DNA of 64,000 bases from Saprospiraceae bacterium (lineage in GTDB: Bacteria; Bacteroidota; Bacteroidia; Chitinophagales; Saprospiraceae): the NCBI GenBank assembly GCA_020848695.1, contig JADLHT010000003.1, positions 62,001 to 126,000 of the forward strand, given 5' to 3'. The first letter of the stretch is position 1, and the number at the start of each line of letters is the position of its first letter. The position numbers and the translations under genes are program-made. This document shows, piece by piece, positions 1-9,664 of this stretch. The notes beneath the pieces were generated by a model, which saw only the letters and a program-made list of their open reading frames with translations, was not told the origin of the DNA and ran no database searches.

Positions 1-229
1 CGGATTCTGACCATTTCCAGCCGGGTTGAAAGACAGCTTTCCCGACCATAGCGCCACCTATTTTAGAAAGGTCTAATTTTCCTAATGGAAATGTTCTAAC
101 ATCATCTGGTTTAGAAAAATTAATCCTCTCGGCTTTTGCAGCGGAATTGCTTGAAGAGGACTGTGCTATTCCAATTTGGAAACTAAGAATTAAAACACTA
201 ATTAATGAAAAAAAAGAATTTACTTGCAT
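1..229 (-). CDS. Cupin-type exported protein, N-terminal part only
   Basis: This is the first 76 codons of a gene that leaves the window at its 3' end. The ATG is at 229-227 on the minus strand. The product begins with a hydrophobic stretch ending in IGIAQ, a likely signal peptide of about 24 residues. It continues with a PDDVRTFPLGKLDL segment and a GGAMVGKAVFQPGWKW segment, which resembles the opening strands of small cupin-fold proteins. The metal-binding histidines of a cupin would lie beyond the window edge, so the assignment is tentative. It follows the AraC-type regulator gene on the same strand after 101 bases, so the two may be co-transcribed or the regulator may control it. The role is unknown. 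Confidence 0.55.
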   Translation of the reverse strand, partial: MQVNSFFSLISVLILSFQIGIAQSSSSNSAAKAERINFSKPDDVRTFPLGKLDLSKIGGAMVGKAVFQPGWKWSES

Positions 230-330
230 AATAAAAAAATTTATTGAATGAATGAATTAAAATTACGATACAAAGATGCGCCTGCCCAAATCTGCTCTTC
301 TTGTATAATTTCCCTGAAGATTTGTAGAAA

Positions 331-1239
331 TCAGAGTTTTTGTCTTAATCTCGCAGGGCTAAAGCCGGTTTTTTGCTTGATAAAGTGAGTAAAATGAGCC
401 TGATCCTGAAAATTCAGATCATAAGCGATTTCTGAAATTGACTTATCTGAAGATCCCAATTGAACTTTTGATTCTAAGAGTAACATGTCATTAATAAAAT
501 CTCTTGGATTCTTTCCAAAGGTTTCTTTTACAACATCTCCTAAATACTTTGAACTTACATTTAGTTCACTGGCATATTTTGATACGATTCTATTGGTTAT
601 AAAATTTTTTTCAACCAGATGCTTAAACCGGGTTGCCAATTTGAACGATCGACTTCCAGATTCCGCTACCTTCTTAACATAAGGTCTGTAAATTTCTCTA
701 ATTCTTAATAGTAAGATATGAATGTAATTCTTCAAAATATAATCTTTTTCGTAGGAAAAATTATTATACTCTTGAATTATATCTTTAAATGCATGTTGAA
801 TAATCTGACTATCTTCTTCTTTTAAATTAATAATATGTTCAGTGTCAAATTGGAAAAAGGGAAAATCAGTTGAAAGGCTTTCTTTTATTAAATTCTGAAT
901 AAATTCTATTTTAAAATGAATACAAAATCCTTTGCAATTACTTATATATTTTGAGGCATAAACCATATTTTCCGGAACAATAACCAGATCATTTGGTTTT
1001 AACCACCGGTATTCAGCTCCGAGCAAAACATCATGTTCTCCACTAGTCAATAGATATACTAAATTAAATTGTCTTCTCAATGCTCTGATTCCTTTTTCAG
1101 GATCAACATCCTTGTGTTTGTCTTCCAATGTTCCGGGCATTACCATCATATTAATGTGGTAAGTACTCTGATCTTTATTTACAATTTTTTCAAAAGAAGC
1201 AAGGTCTTTGATCAATAATACTTCCTTATTGGACTTCAT
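331..1239 (-). CDS. AraC family transcriptional regulator
   Basis: A 302-residue AraC/XylS family DNA-binding protein. The C-terminal ~100 residues (about 200-302) hold the two helix-turn-helix units: the first is around IVSKYASELNVSSKYLGDVV and the second around ISEIAYDLNFQDQAHFTHFI, closing with the family signature KQKTGFSPARLRQ. The N-terminal ~150 residues look like the cupin-type ligand-sensing domain common in this family (a PNDLVIVPENMVY strand pair). The start is an ATG, and a TATTTTTG promoter element lies 22 bases upstream at 1262-1269. The downstream gene on the same strand is a cupin protein, a plausible target. The effector cannot be told from sequence. Confidence 0.9.
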   Translation of the reverse strand: MKSNKEVLLIKDLASFEKIVNKDQSTYHINMMVMPGTLEDKHKDVDPEKGIRALRRQFNLVYLLTSGEHDVLLGAEYRWLKPNDLVIVPENMVYASKYISNCKGFCIHFKIEFIQNLIKESLSTDFPFFQFDTEHIINLKEEDSQIIQHAFKDIIQEYNNFSYEKDYILKNYIHILLLRIREIYRPYVKKVAESGSRSFKLATRFKHLVEKNFITNRIVSKYASELNVSSKYLGDVVKETFGKNPRDFINDMLLLESKVQLGSSDKSISEIAYDLNFQDQAHFTHFIKQKTGFSPARLRQKL

Positions 1240-1261
1240 TGGGTAAAGGTGAATTGTATAA

Positions 1262-1269
1262 CAAAAATA
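1262..1269 (-). promoter_or_regulatory. Putative -7 promoter element (TATTTTTG) of the AraC-type gene
   Basis: The minus strand reads TATTTTTG, an exact match to the Bacteroidota TAnnTTTG -7 box, 22 bases before the ATG at 1239. I did not identify a convincing -33 element. Confidence 0.45.
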
Positions 1270-1321
1270 GTTCTAAAAAATATATTTACCTATTAATTCA
1301 TTATAATTTATTTTTACATTT

Positions 1322-2374
1322 ATGATAATTATTTTTTACATTTCTTTGATGTTGTTAAGTTTTTATTCTTATACTATTTACACTCATTCACCTGTTTCGG
1401 GAGATACGGCAGTAGGGCAGACATGGTCATTGATTTATTTAGCTTTAGCATTTGCAGGTGCAGTCATTACCATGTTTACTATGATGTTTATAAAGTCGCG
1501 TTTTAGCTGGATAAGTGAACAGTTGAGTTTGAGAGTTTTATTGGTATTTTTATTTAGTGTTTTCTTTTTGGTTACGGTGTTTTTTGCAGGGATGTTTAGT
1601 ATTGAATGGTATTCAGATTCTTCTTATCCGAATTTTTTAAGACTAATTGCAAAAAGTGGAGGATACTTTTGGATTTCGTTGGTTTGTTTTGTTCCATTAT
1701 ATTATTTAATAAAAGGATCAATACCGCCACCGGGCTGGATTCAGAAACTGTTCTATTTTGATTTTGCTTTTTGTAGTATATTTTGTATATCCTTGTTATT
1801 CGGATGGATGAAAGAAAGAAAAGCTTTTGAGATGAATAAAGCCTTTGAAAGTCAAAGTACTGAAGATGAATACCATCAGAAGATTATTGATGAGATAAGT
1901 AATTATCGACTGGATCAAAACATTACAGGACTGATGAGTCATTCATTTGTTTATAGATCTGAGGATTTACATAAGCTTGCTGTTCAAAAAATTAAAGAAA
2001 GACCTGATTGGGAAAATGAGATTTTAGAAGTTCTTAAGAATAGAAAAAGTTTTACTGAGTCATATTATTTTTTATCTGGCAATTCCTTGGAGCATCCTGA
2101 GTTATTTAAGCAAGCTTTACACCAAAGTATTGGCTACCTAATAGTCGATGTTGGAGAGTATTTAAGAACCAGTAATAATATTCAGGAATGGATACTGGAT
2201 CATTTTCACATCGATCTGATGTTGCAGAGTATAGATTTTCATTTTAGAGAGAACAAATCTGAATTTATTCCAGCAATCAAACAATTAGAAGAGGTAATCA
2301 ATTTAAATCTTCCCAAAGATTCAAAAATAGTAAAGCTGAATGCATTGAAATCAATAGAAAAATGGATCCGTTAA
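1322..2374 (+). CDS. Uncharacterised membrane protein with C-terminal soluble domain
   Basis: A 350-residue protein I do not recognise. The first ~165 residues contain about five hydrophobic segments (roughly 1-20, 34-58, 68-94, 112-130 and 143-163). A charged soluble region of about 185 residues follows, rich in Glu, Lys and aromatic residues and without a visible catalytic motif. The start is the ATG at 1322, with no good upstream alternative. One base separates its stop codon from the next gene, which encodes a lipoprotein-like protein, so the two are almost certainly translated from one mRNA and may act together at the cell envelope. It is divergent from the AraC-type regulator, with 82 bases between their start codons. 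Confidence 0.7.
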   Translation: MIIIFYISLMLLSFYSYTIYTHSPVSGDTAVGQTWSLIYLALAFAGAVITMFTMMFIKSRFSWISEQLSLRVLLVFLFSVFFLVTVFFAGMFSIEWYSDSSYPNFLRLIAKSGGYFWISLVCFVPLYYLIKGSIPPPGWIQKLFYFDFAFCSIFCISLLFGWMKERKAFEMNKAFESQSTEDEYHQKIIDEISNYRLDQNITGLMSHSFVYRSEDLHKLAVQKIKERPDWENEILEVLKNRKSFTESYYFLSGNSLEHPELFKQALHQSIGYLIVDVGEYLRTSNNIQEWILDHFHIDLMLQSIDFHFRENKSEFIPAIKQLEEVINLNLPKDSKIVKLNALKSIEKWIR

Positions 2375-2375
2375 T

Positions 2376-2972
2376 ATGAGAAATCGATTCTTTGATTATA
2401 TTGTAATAGCAACCATTATTATTATAGTATTTAATGGGTGTTTTAGTAAGTTTGCTATGAAGAGTAATGATCTAACATTATTAACCGATAGTCTGGAAAT
2501 TGCGAATTGCATACATGAATTCTATCGGTGGTATGATCATTTTACAAGCGACAGTTCAGGTATTATTGATTTTGTCATAGAGAGTGACTCACATTATGTA
2601 TTAGATAGAAGCAAGTTAAAGATTTACTTAGACAAGTTGTTTGCTTCCGGATTTGTAAATGAATCCTTTATTAATCAACAAGATAGAATGTATCATGATT
2701 GTGAAATACTTTGGAGAAAAGAAAAATTAGGTGAAGTTCCATCCTGTCTTGATGGTGATCCAATTTTTTGTAGCCAGGAATGGGATTTAAGTTTTTGGAC
2801 AAAAAGTGCAATTCAATTGATTCGCTACAATAATGATTCTGCAAGCGCAATCATGTCAGGAATTTCTTTCGGGATTCCTCATATTGAGAAATTCGAACTT
2901 AAATTGAAGAAAGACCGCTGGAAGATTGCCTTCATTCCTTGTAAATTGACAGGCGAAAGTATCAAGCCCTAA
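2376..2972 (+). CDS. Probable lipoprotein of unknown function
   Basis: A 198-residue protein with an N-terminal hydrophobic segment (residues 7-20) ending in FNGC. Cys22 is a plausible lipid-attachment cysteine, although the lipobox is not ideal. The rest is a compact domain with the motif YRWYDHF near the start and a DGDPIFCSQEWD segment in the middle. The pattern recalls the DUF3828 group of small exported proteins (an FYxWY motif and a D..F..QD motif), but I hold that only weakly. It starts one base after the stop of the five-segment membrane protein and probably forms a two-gene unit with it. No enzymatic residues are apparent. Confidence 0.65.
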   Translation: MRNRFFDYIVIATIIIIVFNGCFSKFAMKSNDLTLLTDSLEIANCIHEFYRWYDHFTSDSSGIIDFVIESDSHYVLDRSKLKIYLDKLFASGFVNESFINQQDRMYHDCEILWRKEKLGEVPSCLDGDPIFCSQEWDLSFWTKSAIQLIRYNNDSASAIMSGISFGIPHIEKFELKLKKDRWKIAFIPCKLTGESIKP

Positions 2973-3237
2973 AGAGATAAGTTAGTTATTCAAAAACTTT
3001 GAGTAGCTAGATTTGTTTGGAAAGATCAGCTGTTAAGACCATAAGATTAAATTAAGGTTTTAATATACATGATATTGTCGAGGCGAACCATGTAATTTTC
3101 AAGTATTTACTAATTGTTAAATTGTAAATTATTATTATTCAGTTCGATTTAATCGGTAGTGTAATTGTAAAGATGAAAAAGTTGTCTTAAGCTTTCTATA
3201 TTAGCTTTTTATTGAGCAAAGTGAAATCTTTTCTGTG

Positions 3238-3245
3238 TATCTTTG
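3238..3245 (+). promoter_or_regulatory. Putative -7 promoter element (TATCTTTG), near-leaderless gene
   Basis: TATCTTTG matches TAnnTTTG exactly, and a TTG at 3212-3214 sits 23 bases upstream as a possible -33 element. The box ends 7 bases before the ATG at 3253, so the transcript should begin at or just before that codon. This argues against a GTG start at 3235, which would lie upstream of the box. Confidence 0.6.
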
Positions 3246-3252
3246 TTTGATA

Positions 3253-6200
3253 ATGAGCAGCCGGATTATTATTTTTTTTATTGTCTTACTACTTGGAGTA
3301 TCCTTACATGCCCAAATCTATGTAGTCCTTAAATCACCTCAGGGCATTAATCCTTGTCAGGGATTACCTATAGAAATTAGAGTAATTAACGAGGGTAAAA
3401 ATGTAATTACAAATTCGAATTTGCAATTTTTAAAAGGCTCTCACCTTACTTATCGTCAGGGAAGTCTATCCGGGGATTCTATTCAGATTATAAACTCTAA
3501 AGATCCGAAAGGACCTCTTTTTCGAATTGATCGATTGGATATATGCGAATCCCTAACTTTTAATTTCTGGATGGATCATGGATGTGCCTCTGAGATTCAT
3601 GCCGATAGCTTTAAAGCAGAATTGTACTTGAACAATCGGGTTATAGAATCAGAAATTCAAAATATTAAGATTTTTAGTCCTAAAATTTCGATTATTAGCC
3701 TTAAATTAGTTTATGATGAAACGAAATCTACCTTTCAGAAAAGGTTTAGCATAGTCAATATCGGGGAACTAGCCTTAGATAGTTTTTCTCTGTATATTTC
3801 TGGTAATGATAAGATGAGTATCCTTAATTCCAATTATGGGATCCTTAGCCTCAATGGAGATACTCTAAATTTTAACCAGAAGGATTTTACAGGTATTGGA
3901 AATGGTAATCAATTTTTTGAACGTGGAGAGAGCATCGAAATTATTCAAGAGATAAACCTGAATGCCTGTGAAACAGATTTTCATATAACTCATAAGTTAA
4001 ATTTACCTTGTAACAAGAGTGCCTGTGAATTTATTATTGATGATAATATAAAGCTACAAGCCATTGTTGGAACACCTAAGTTAAACTATTTGTTGGATTC
4101 ACAAATCATCGCCTCACCGTGTGTTGATGGAATTGTTAAACTTCAATTATTAAATTTTAGTAACAACGGAAGCTTCAATTTGGGAAACAGTTTATTCAAT
4201 TTGTATTTGAACCTTGGCTGGTCAATTCTACAAGGTAATCAACTTACGGAACCATTGAGAGATAACTGCCTTAGAATTATAGAAGCAAGACTAAATGGTA
4301 AAATCGTACCTATTATAACCACAGCTTTCAGTGGTTACGGTCTTGACTTCAGAAAATATGTATCAGATCCGGATGGACCCGGAGGTTTAGATGACCTGGA
4401 TAACGATGGATACTATGATGACCTAGGTCCAAAGGATACTTTAAGGCTAACACTTAAGTATGATATGGATCCAAATTGTCTGCGTATTGGTTGTGATCAG
4501 GTTGTCTTCGACTGGCGAATACTTCGTATTAAAGGTGAATATAACAACTATTGTGGTGTTAATGGATCAATAGATAGGTTTGTGTCAGAACAAAGTTATC
4601 AATGGACTCGACCTGCAGTATATACAGGAGGATTGAAGGATGTTTATTATAATCAAGAGACAGATACGGTTTCTTTTGTCGTTAATAGAAATGAAAAAAA
4701 CATTCTGAATTATTGTAATATGGATAGTTCATCCGTACGGATAATCTTACCCCCGGTTACTGACTTACTTCCAGGTGCTGAAATTCTTGTAAATGGTCTT
4801 CCTGTAATCTATAGAAGAAGCGGTAATCTAATTTTTTTTGAAACAAAAAATAGTAATTTTAATGTACTTCTTCCATTAAAATTTATCTGTGATCCAAATT
4901 TGGGATCAGGAGGAGTCAATACTCCCTGTACATCATGTGCAGGCAGCGGAACACCGAAGTATAACTTGAGAATAGAAGTTGATTATTATTGTGGAGATCA
5001 ATGTTTTCAGAAGATTCCTCTTTATTGCGGCAATTCTTCCGCTTTTGCAGCAATCTGCAGTCCAAGTGGAGGAGGAGCTGGCACTTCTGGGAAATTGACA
5101 ATTGAAAAAATAGAATTCAAACGACTGACAACGGGATATAAGGATTCATCGCATCAGTCTAAGGTAAATCCAAATGTAGATTCAATAAATCATAATTCTT
5201 TTTTTACCTATGATACATTTTTAATTCATATTCCGTTTGATATCCTGTGCGATGCTTCATTTTCAAATATTTATTTTCGACTGGCTTATTTGGCAAAATT
5301 GTTTTATGTTGCACCAAATCAATATGATACCTTTCATGATATTAGATGGATATCAGATACACTCAAGTTTTTTGATGGAGAAACCAATCGTTGGTCCTAT
5401 TGCAGTTCAGCACTTGGACAGGAGTTTTATAGTTCAAATCCAAATATTTTCTATAGTAACTTTCTAAGGGAACTTGATATAAGTTCAAAATTTTCTAACT
5501 GTCTATTGGGTAGTTTGAGTAGCTCTGATTCCATGGTTTTCGTTATTAAGGCAGCCATTCCATTTTTTGAAAATACACAATTTTCAAGGAATACCTTGAC
5601 CGCGGAGTTGACTTATAATCAAGATGGATGTAACATGAAACAAAGAGAATCTGAGCAAATGAGTATATTTACAGGTAAGCCTTATCCAGGTAACATTACT
5701 TTAAGGCAAGATTATTCAGGAGTACCTGATTTTACTAAATTTTCACCATATCTTTCCGTTTGTGGTAATTTTAGAATAGAAACTGTACTTGATAATTACG
5801 GTTTTTATTCTGAAAATGCAGATCCGTTTCTAAACGAATATCGCAATACCTACCTTGTCGAGAATCTTAAAGTAGTTATTCCTCCATTTTTTATGTATCA
5901 GAATAATATTCCAAATTACGTACGGATAACGAGAAAAACTCAATCTTCAGATTTGCAATATGATACCTCATACATATCACCAAGTGTCAGAGATAGTTCC
6001 GGATATACTATTCTTGAATTTGACAAGTTTAATGATAAGGAAGATTTTGAAATGGTGCAGCACTTATTTTACTTTTATGTTAGACCAGATTGTTATGTTA
6101 ATCAAATCGATACCATTCGAATCCATAAAAAATTTAAATATTTGCGACATCTTCAGGATTCTTCTTTGTATAAAGACCTTTATTCTGTAGAAAATTTTCT

Positions 6201-9200
6201 TGTTAATACTGCGACAACAGATTTAATTTTTTCAGAAAAGCAAAAGCAGATCCTTCGTGATACCATCGTAAGTTGGAAATTTGGAATCACTTCAAAAAGT
6301 AAAACTTCCGTACCGAAGAGATTTTTCACCTATAAACATTTATGGGTATCGTTCGACAATCCTACGGGTAATATTCTAATAGATAGTTTAGTAGAATATG
6401 ATACTTTAGGTAATCCAACATATCATTTACCAAAAATTTTAAGCTCCGGAAAACGGGTTTATGAACTTGATAGTCTATACGATGAAAGGAAGTTTGAATT
6501 ATTTACGCATTTCAATTCGTGCAATAAAGATTCTATTATTGTTCTGTCTGGAAATTCATGTTCTTCTTATCCCTCAGATTATGATTTCTTGACAGGAAAA
6601 TGTCGCGATTATGTTGATCAGCAAGTATTGATTTACGAGCCTGAAGAATCGGCGATTCGACTAGATCTTATTTCACAGCCAATTGACAGCTTAAGTCAAC
6701 CCTGTGACAGTTTCAAATATAGTGTTGAAGTCTATAATTCAGGATTAGGTCATAGTTTTAATAATCGTTTTTATTTTTCAGCGCCTAAAGGAATGATTCT
6801 TAAAGAAGCATGGCTAGAATATCCAAAAGACAGCTTTACACTTCTTTCTCTGCCTATTACTTCTCCTCAGGCGGGTACTTATTTTTGGGAACTAAACCCA
6901 ATTATATTTCCAAATGGTCTTACCGGATTTTACAGAATTGATGAAAGTTATTTTAAAATCCATTTCACATTTGATGGGAACTGCGAACTTGAAGATGGAC
7001 AATCTATTTCATTTTACCTTGTATCCTCCAATGTTTGCAACCAGGAGCAAAGATCTCAAGTTGTCAATTCGAAGCCATTCCGGTTTGTTAGGAATACTCA
7101 AAATCAACAAGATCTTTATAATATTCATCTAAGTTTTTCCGCAGACAGCGCCTGTGGTGATTTTTTTAAGGCTCGATGTGTTCTTTATTCAAAAAATGAC
7201 AGTATTAATCGATTCAAGCAAAATCTTTATTTCATCTATGCAAAAGAGTTAAGCTTTAAGCCAGGAACTTTCAAAGCAATAAAAAATGTAAATGGAAGTA
7301 AGGTCAGATTTTATTATTTAGATGGAATAGAGTCACTTGAAATTCCTTTTTCCGGACCAATACCGAAAGGTGACAGTGTTGTTTTTGAGTTAGAACTTGA
7401 GCGAACATGTATTGTGCTTTGTAAAACTACAGATTTTAAACTACACTTGAATTCTGAACAATCAGTTGAATGCAGTAGAAGTAGCGGAGGTCAATGTGCT
7501 CAACTTCTTCAAATCCAAGATTGGGAATTTAAAGACGTAGAACTTAGTCCGCGACTTAGTATAGAAGACTCAGAACTTAATGCAAAGGTTCTACCCGGAG
7601 GATTAGAAAATCTAAACGTAAAGTATCTGATCGAGAATAAATCACCTTTTGCCGGAAAGATTGATTATAAGATTAAATTTTATTTTGATCAGAATGGAAA
7701 TGGACTCTTAGACTCCACAGATATTCTGACTAGGACAGATACAATTAATGGTATAGATGTAAATGGATTTTCAAAAAGCTGGCATGAATGGAATCATGTA
7801 GTATCAGGTATACACTCTTGCAGACTGATTGCAGTTATTGAACCAGCTGATAATCCTTGTTTATGTACAGCTGACACTTTAGGTTTAAAACCTCCAATCA
7901 TTAATGGGGAATCTAAGAAATTTAGAATTTGCTATGATCAGAAATTATATATTGGATTTGATTCAATTCAGGGATATATATTTAGATGGTTGCAAGCAGA
8001 TCGTCTCGATTCAGTAAATAAACCTTATGCACAATATCACTATCCGTTGAATCTATCCGCAGGAACAGAACTTAAAGACACATTGTTTTTGTTAGTTTCA
8101 AAGGAGAAGTCATGCTTTTATTATGATACTGTTTTTATGGAGTTATATCGACCCGATGCTGAACTATTACAAATAGACAGTATTCGATGTTTCGGAGAAC
8201 AAAGTGCATCATTAAGAGCACTGGGATTTTTTTATTCTGGTGAATTGAATTATGAATGGCAAGGAAGACTTGAAAAGAGCCCGGAAATTAAAAATCTTGG
8301 ACCTGGATGGTATAAAATAAAAGTGACAGATAGCCTGAAGTGTTCCGCATTTGACTCTATTCTTATCATCGAACCTCCAGTTTTAAATTCTAATTTAACT
8401 GTGATTACAAATTACAATGGTTATTCTGTGAGTTGCAATGGTTATCATGATGGTGGCGTTAAAGTGCAGGTACAGGGAGGAACACCAGATTATATTTACC
8501 AATGGTCCGTTAACCGGAACGCAAGGGATACGATTAGTGGTCTGGAAGCGGGCTGGATCAGGGTAAAGGTTCTGGATAAGAATTTATGTCCTGCAGAAGA
8601 CTCCATTTTACTCAATCAACCACCTCCATTATGGCTTACAAGCACTACTTTTCCTGCAGGATGCATAGATCAAAAAAGTGGCGGAGCTGAAGTTAAAATT
8701 ACCGGAGGTGTTCCAACTTACCACTACTTATGGAATACCGGAGACAGTACCGATAATATTCGAAATATTAATAGTGGTACATATACAGTGGAAGTAACCG
8801 ACGCGAATGGCTGCAAGGTGGATGCTGAGCTTAAAGTAGATCAGTTGTCTAATCCTCAGATATCACTAAGTATTCAAGATACAATTATTGAATTCGGTTC
8901 AACATTAAGACTATACTCATTGACCAACGTTAACTTCCCAAAATATCATTGGATTTCTGATGAAAAAATTTCTTGTGATACTTGCTCTTCAGTGACAATA
9001 AATCCAACCAAAGATCAAACCATTACTCTAATCGTTATTGATGAAAATGGGTGTACCGCTGAGGCCAAAATGAATATACATGTATTAATTTCTAAAGAGG
9101 TTTGGACTCCAAATGTTTTTTCACCCAATTCAGATTTGGTCAATGATCATTTTACGATTTATGGTAAACCAAGCTTGATTAATATTGATCGTTTACAAAT

Positions 9201-9387
9201 TTTCAACCGATGGGGAGAACTCTTGTATGAAGACTACAATTTACCTCCAAATGATTCAAGTTTTGGGTGGAACGGAACTTTTAGAAACAAACCTGTCAAT
9301 CCCGGAGTTTTTGTTTTTGTAGCACAGGTAAAATTTAGCGACGGAGAAATCCGTCAGTTATCAGGAGATGTAACATTAATCCGATAA
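3253..9387 (+). CDS. Giant T9SS cargo protein with SprB repeats and type B sorting domain
   Basis: A protein of about 2044 residues, expected on the cell surface or secreted. It starts with a signal peptide (IIIFFIVLLLGVSLHAQ). Most of the length is made of beta-rich DUF11/Ig-like modules. Two acidic segments look like Ca2+-binding loops: one near residue 380-395 (DDLDNDGYYDDLG) and an EF-hand-like DQNGNGLLDSTD near residue 1480. Three SprB-type repeats follow at about 1645, 1730 and 1800, with motifs such as CNGYHDGGVKVQVQGGTP and TYTVEVTDANGCK. The last ~95 residues are the gliding-motility-associated domain (VWTPNVFSPNSDLVNDHF, IFNRWGELLY, WNGTF, NPGVFVF). This domain is known to direct export through the T9SS. 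ATG 3253 was chosen because the promoter box and signal peptide both fit it. Adhesion or gliding is an inference. Confidence 0.88.
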   Translation: MSSRIIIFFIVLLLGVSLHAQIYVVLKSPQGINPCQGLPIEIRVINEGKNVITNSNLQFLKGSHLTYRQGSLSGDSIQIINSKDPKGPLFRIDRLDICESLTFNFWMDHGCASEIHADSFKAELYLNNRVIESEIQNIKIFSPKISIISLKLVYDETKSTFQKRFSIVNIGELALDSFSLYISGNDKMSILNSNYGILSLNGDTLNFNQKDFTGIGNGNQFFERGESIEIIQEINLNACETDFHITHKLNLPCNKSACEFIIDDNIKLQAIVGTPKLNYLLDSQIIASPCVDGIVKLQLLNFSNNGSFNLGNSLFNLYLNLGWSILQGNQLTEPLRDNCLRIIEARLNGKIVPIITTAFSGYGLDFRKYVSDPDGPGGLDDLDNDGYYDDLGPKDTLRLTLKYDMDPNCLRIGCDQVVFDWRILRIKGEYNNYCGVNGSIDRFVSEQSYQWTRPAVYTGGLKDVYYNQETDTVSFVVNRNEKNILNYCNMDSSSVRIILPPVTDLLPGAEILVNGLPVIYRRSGNLIFFETKNSNFNVLLPLKFICDPNLGSGGVNTPCTSCAGSGTPKYNLRIEVDYYCGDQCFQKIPLYCGNSSAFAAICSPSGGGAGTSGKLTIEKIEFKRLTTGYKDSSHQSKVNPNVDSINHNSFFTYDTFLIHIPFDILCDASFSNIYFRLAYLAKLFYVAPNQYDTFHDIRWISDTLKFFDGETNRWSYCSSALGQEFYSSNPNIFYSNFLRELDISSKFSNCLLGSLSSSDSMVFVIKAAIPFFENTQFSRNTLTAELTYNQDGCNMKQRESEQMSIFTGKPYPGNITLRQDYSGVPDFTKFSPYLSVCGNFRIETVLDNYGFYSENADPFLNEYRNTYLVENLKVVIPPFFMYQNNIPNYVRITRKTQSSDLQYDTSYISPSVRDSSGYTILEFDKFNDKEDFEMVQHLFYFYVRPDCYVNQIDTIRIHKKFKYLRHLQDSSLYKDLYSVENFLVNTATTDLIFSEKQKQILRDTIVSWKFGITSKSKTSVPKRFFTYKHLWVSFDNPTGNILIDSLVEYDTLGNPTYHLPKILSSGKRVYELDSLYDERKFELFTHFNSCNKDSIIVLSGNSCSSYPSDYDFLTGKCRDYVDQQVLIYEPEESAIRLDLISQPIDSLSQPCDSFKYSVEVYNSGLGHSFNNRFYFSAPKGMILKEAWLEYPKDSFTLLSLPITSPQAGTYFWELNPIIFPNGLTGFYRIDESYFKIHFTFDGNCELEDGQSISFYLVSSNVCNQEQRSQVVNSKPFRFVRNTQNQQDLYNIHLSFSADSACGDFFKARCVLYSKNDSINRFKQNLYFIYAKELSFKPGTFKAIKNVNGSKVRFYYLDGIESLEIPFSGPIPKGDSVVFELELERTCIVLCKTTDFKLHLNSEQSVECSRSSGGQCAQLLQIQDWEFKDVELSPRLSIEDSELNAKVLPGGLENLNVKYLIENKSPFAGKIDYKIKFYFDQNGNGLLDSTDILTRTDTINGIDVNGFSKSWHEWNHVVSGIHSCRLIAVIEPADNPCLCTADTLGLKPPIINGESKKFRICYDQKLYIGFDSIQGYIFRWLQADRLDSVNKPYAQYHYPLNLSAGTELKDTLFLLVSKEKSCFYYDTVFMELYRPDAELLQIDSIRCFGEQSASLRALGFFYSGELNYEWQGRLEKSPEIKNLGPGWYKIKVTDSLKCSAFDSILIIEPPVLNSNLTVITNYNGYSVSCNGYHDGGVKVQVQGGTPDYIYQWSVNRNARDTISGLEAGWIRVKVLDKNLCPAEDSILLNQPPPLWLTSTTFPAGCIDQKSGGAEVKITGGVPTYHYLWNTGDSTDNIRNINSGTYTVEVTDANGCKVDAELKVDQLSNPQISLSIQDTIIEFGSTLRLYSLTNVNFPKYHWISDEKISCDTCSSVTINPTKDQTITLIVIDENGCTAEAKMNIHVLISKEVWTPNVFSPNSDLVNDHFTIYGKPSLINIDRLQIFNRWGELLYEDYNLPPNDSSFGWNGTFRNKPVNPGVFVFVAQVKFSDGEIRQLSGDVTLIR

Positions 9388-9424
9388 TATTTTTCCAATG
9401 AAAGATTAAAACTAAATTATTAAG

Positions 9425-9444
9425 TTGAGCTTAGCAAGACTCAA
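9425..9444. other. Small imperfect hairpin in the 9388-9664 gap
   Basis: TTGAGCTT and AAG-A-CTCAA can form an 8-bp stem with one bulged A around an AGC loop, 38 bases after the giant gene. There is no following T-run, so it is a weak terminator candidate for these convergent genes. I see no gene in the rest of the gap. Confidence 0.25.
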
Positions 9445-9664
9445 AAGTCCAATAAAGTAAATTGCTCACGGAGTTTTTCTACCACAGACCAGTTTTTTTT
9501 TATCGAGGATATTTATATGAGTAAGTGTTTGGGATTAAAGGAATCAATGCTTGTAGTAGAAAGTCGATTGAAAAACTGGGGTTAAGGGAAAGGGGACAAG
9601 TTGAAATTTCTGAAATCAGACAGAAGGATAACAATAATAATTCTATAAAAGAATTACATGACAA

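Noticed and set aside
3235-3252. GTG start six codons before the ATG of the giant T9SS gene
   Set aside because: The GTG lies upstream of and the following codons overlap the TATCTTTG promoter box, and the signal peptide is complete from ATG 3253.
8160-8860. Repeated protein segments that could be mistaken for DNA repeats
   Set aside because: They are SprB-type protein modules; the DNA of the copies is too diverged for a nucleotide repeat or CRISPR.
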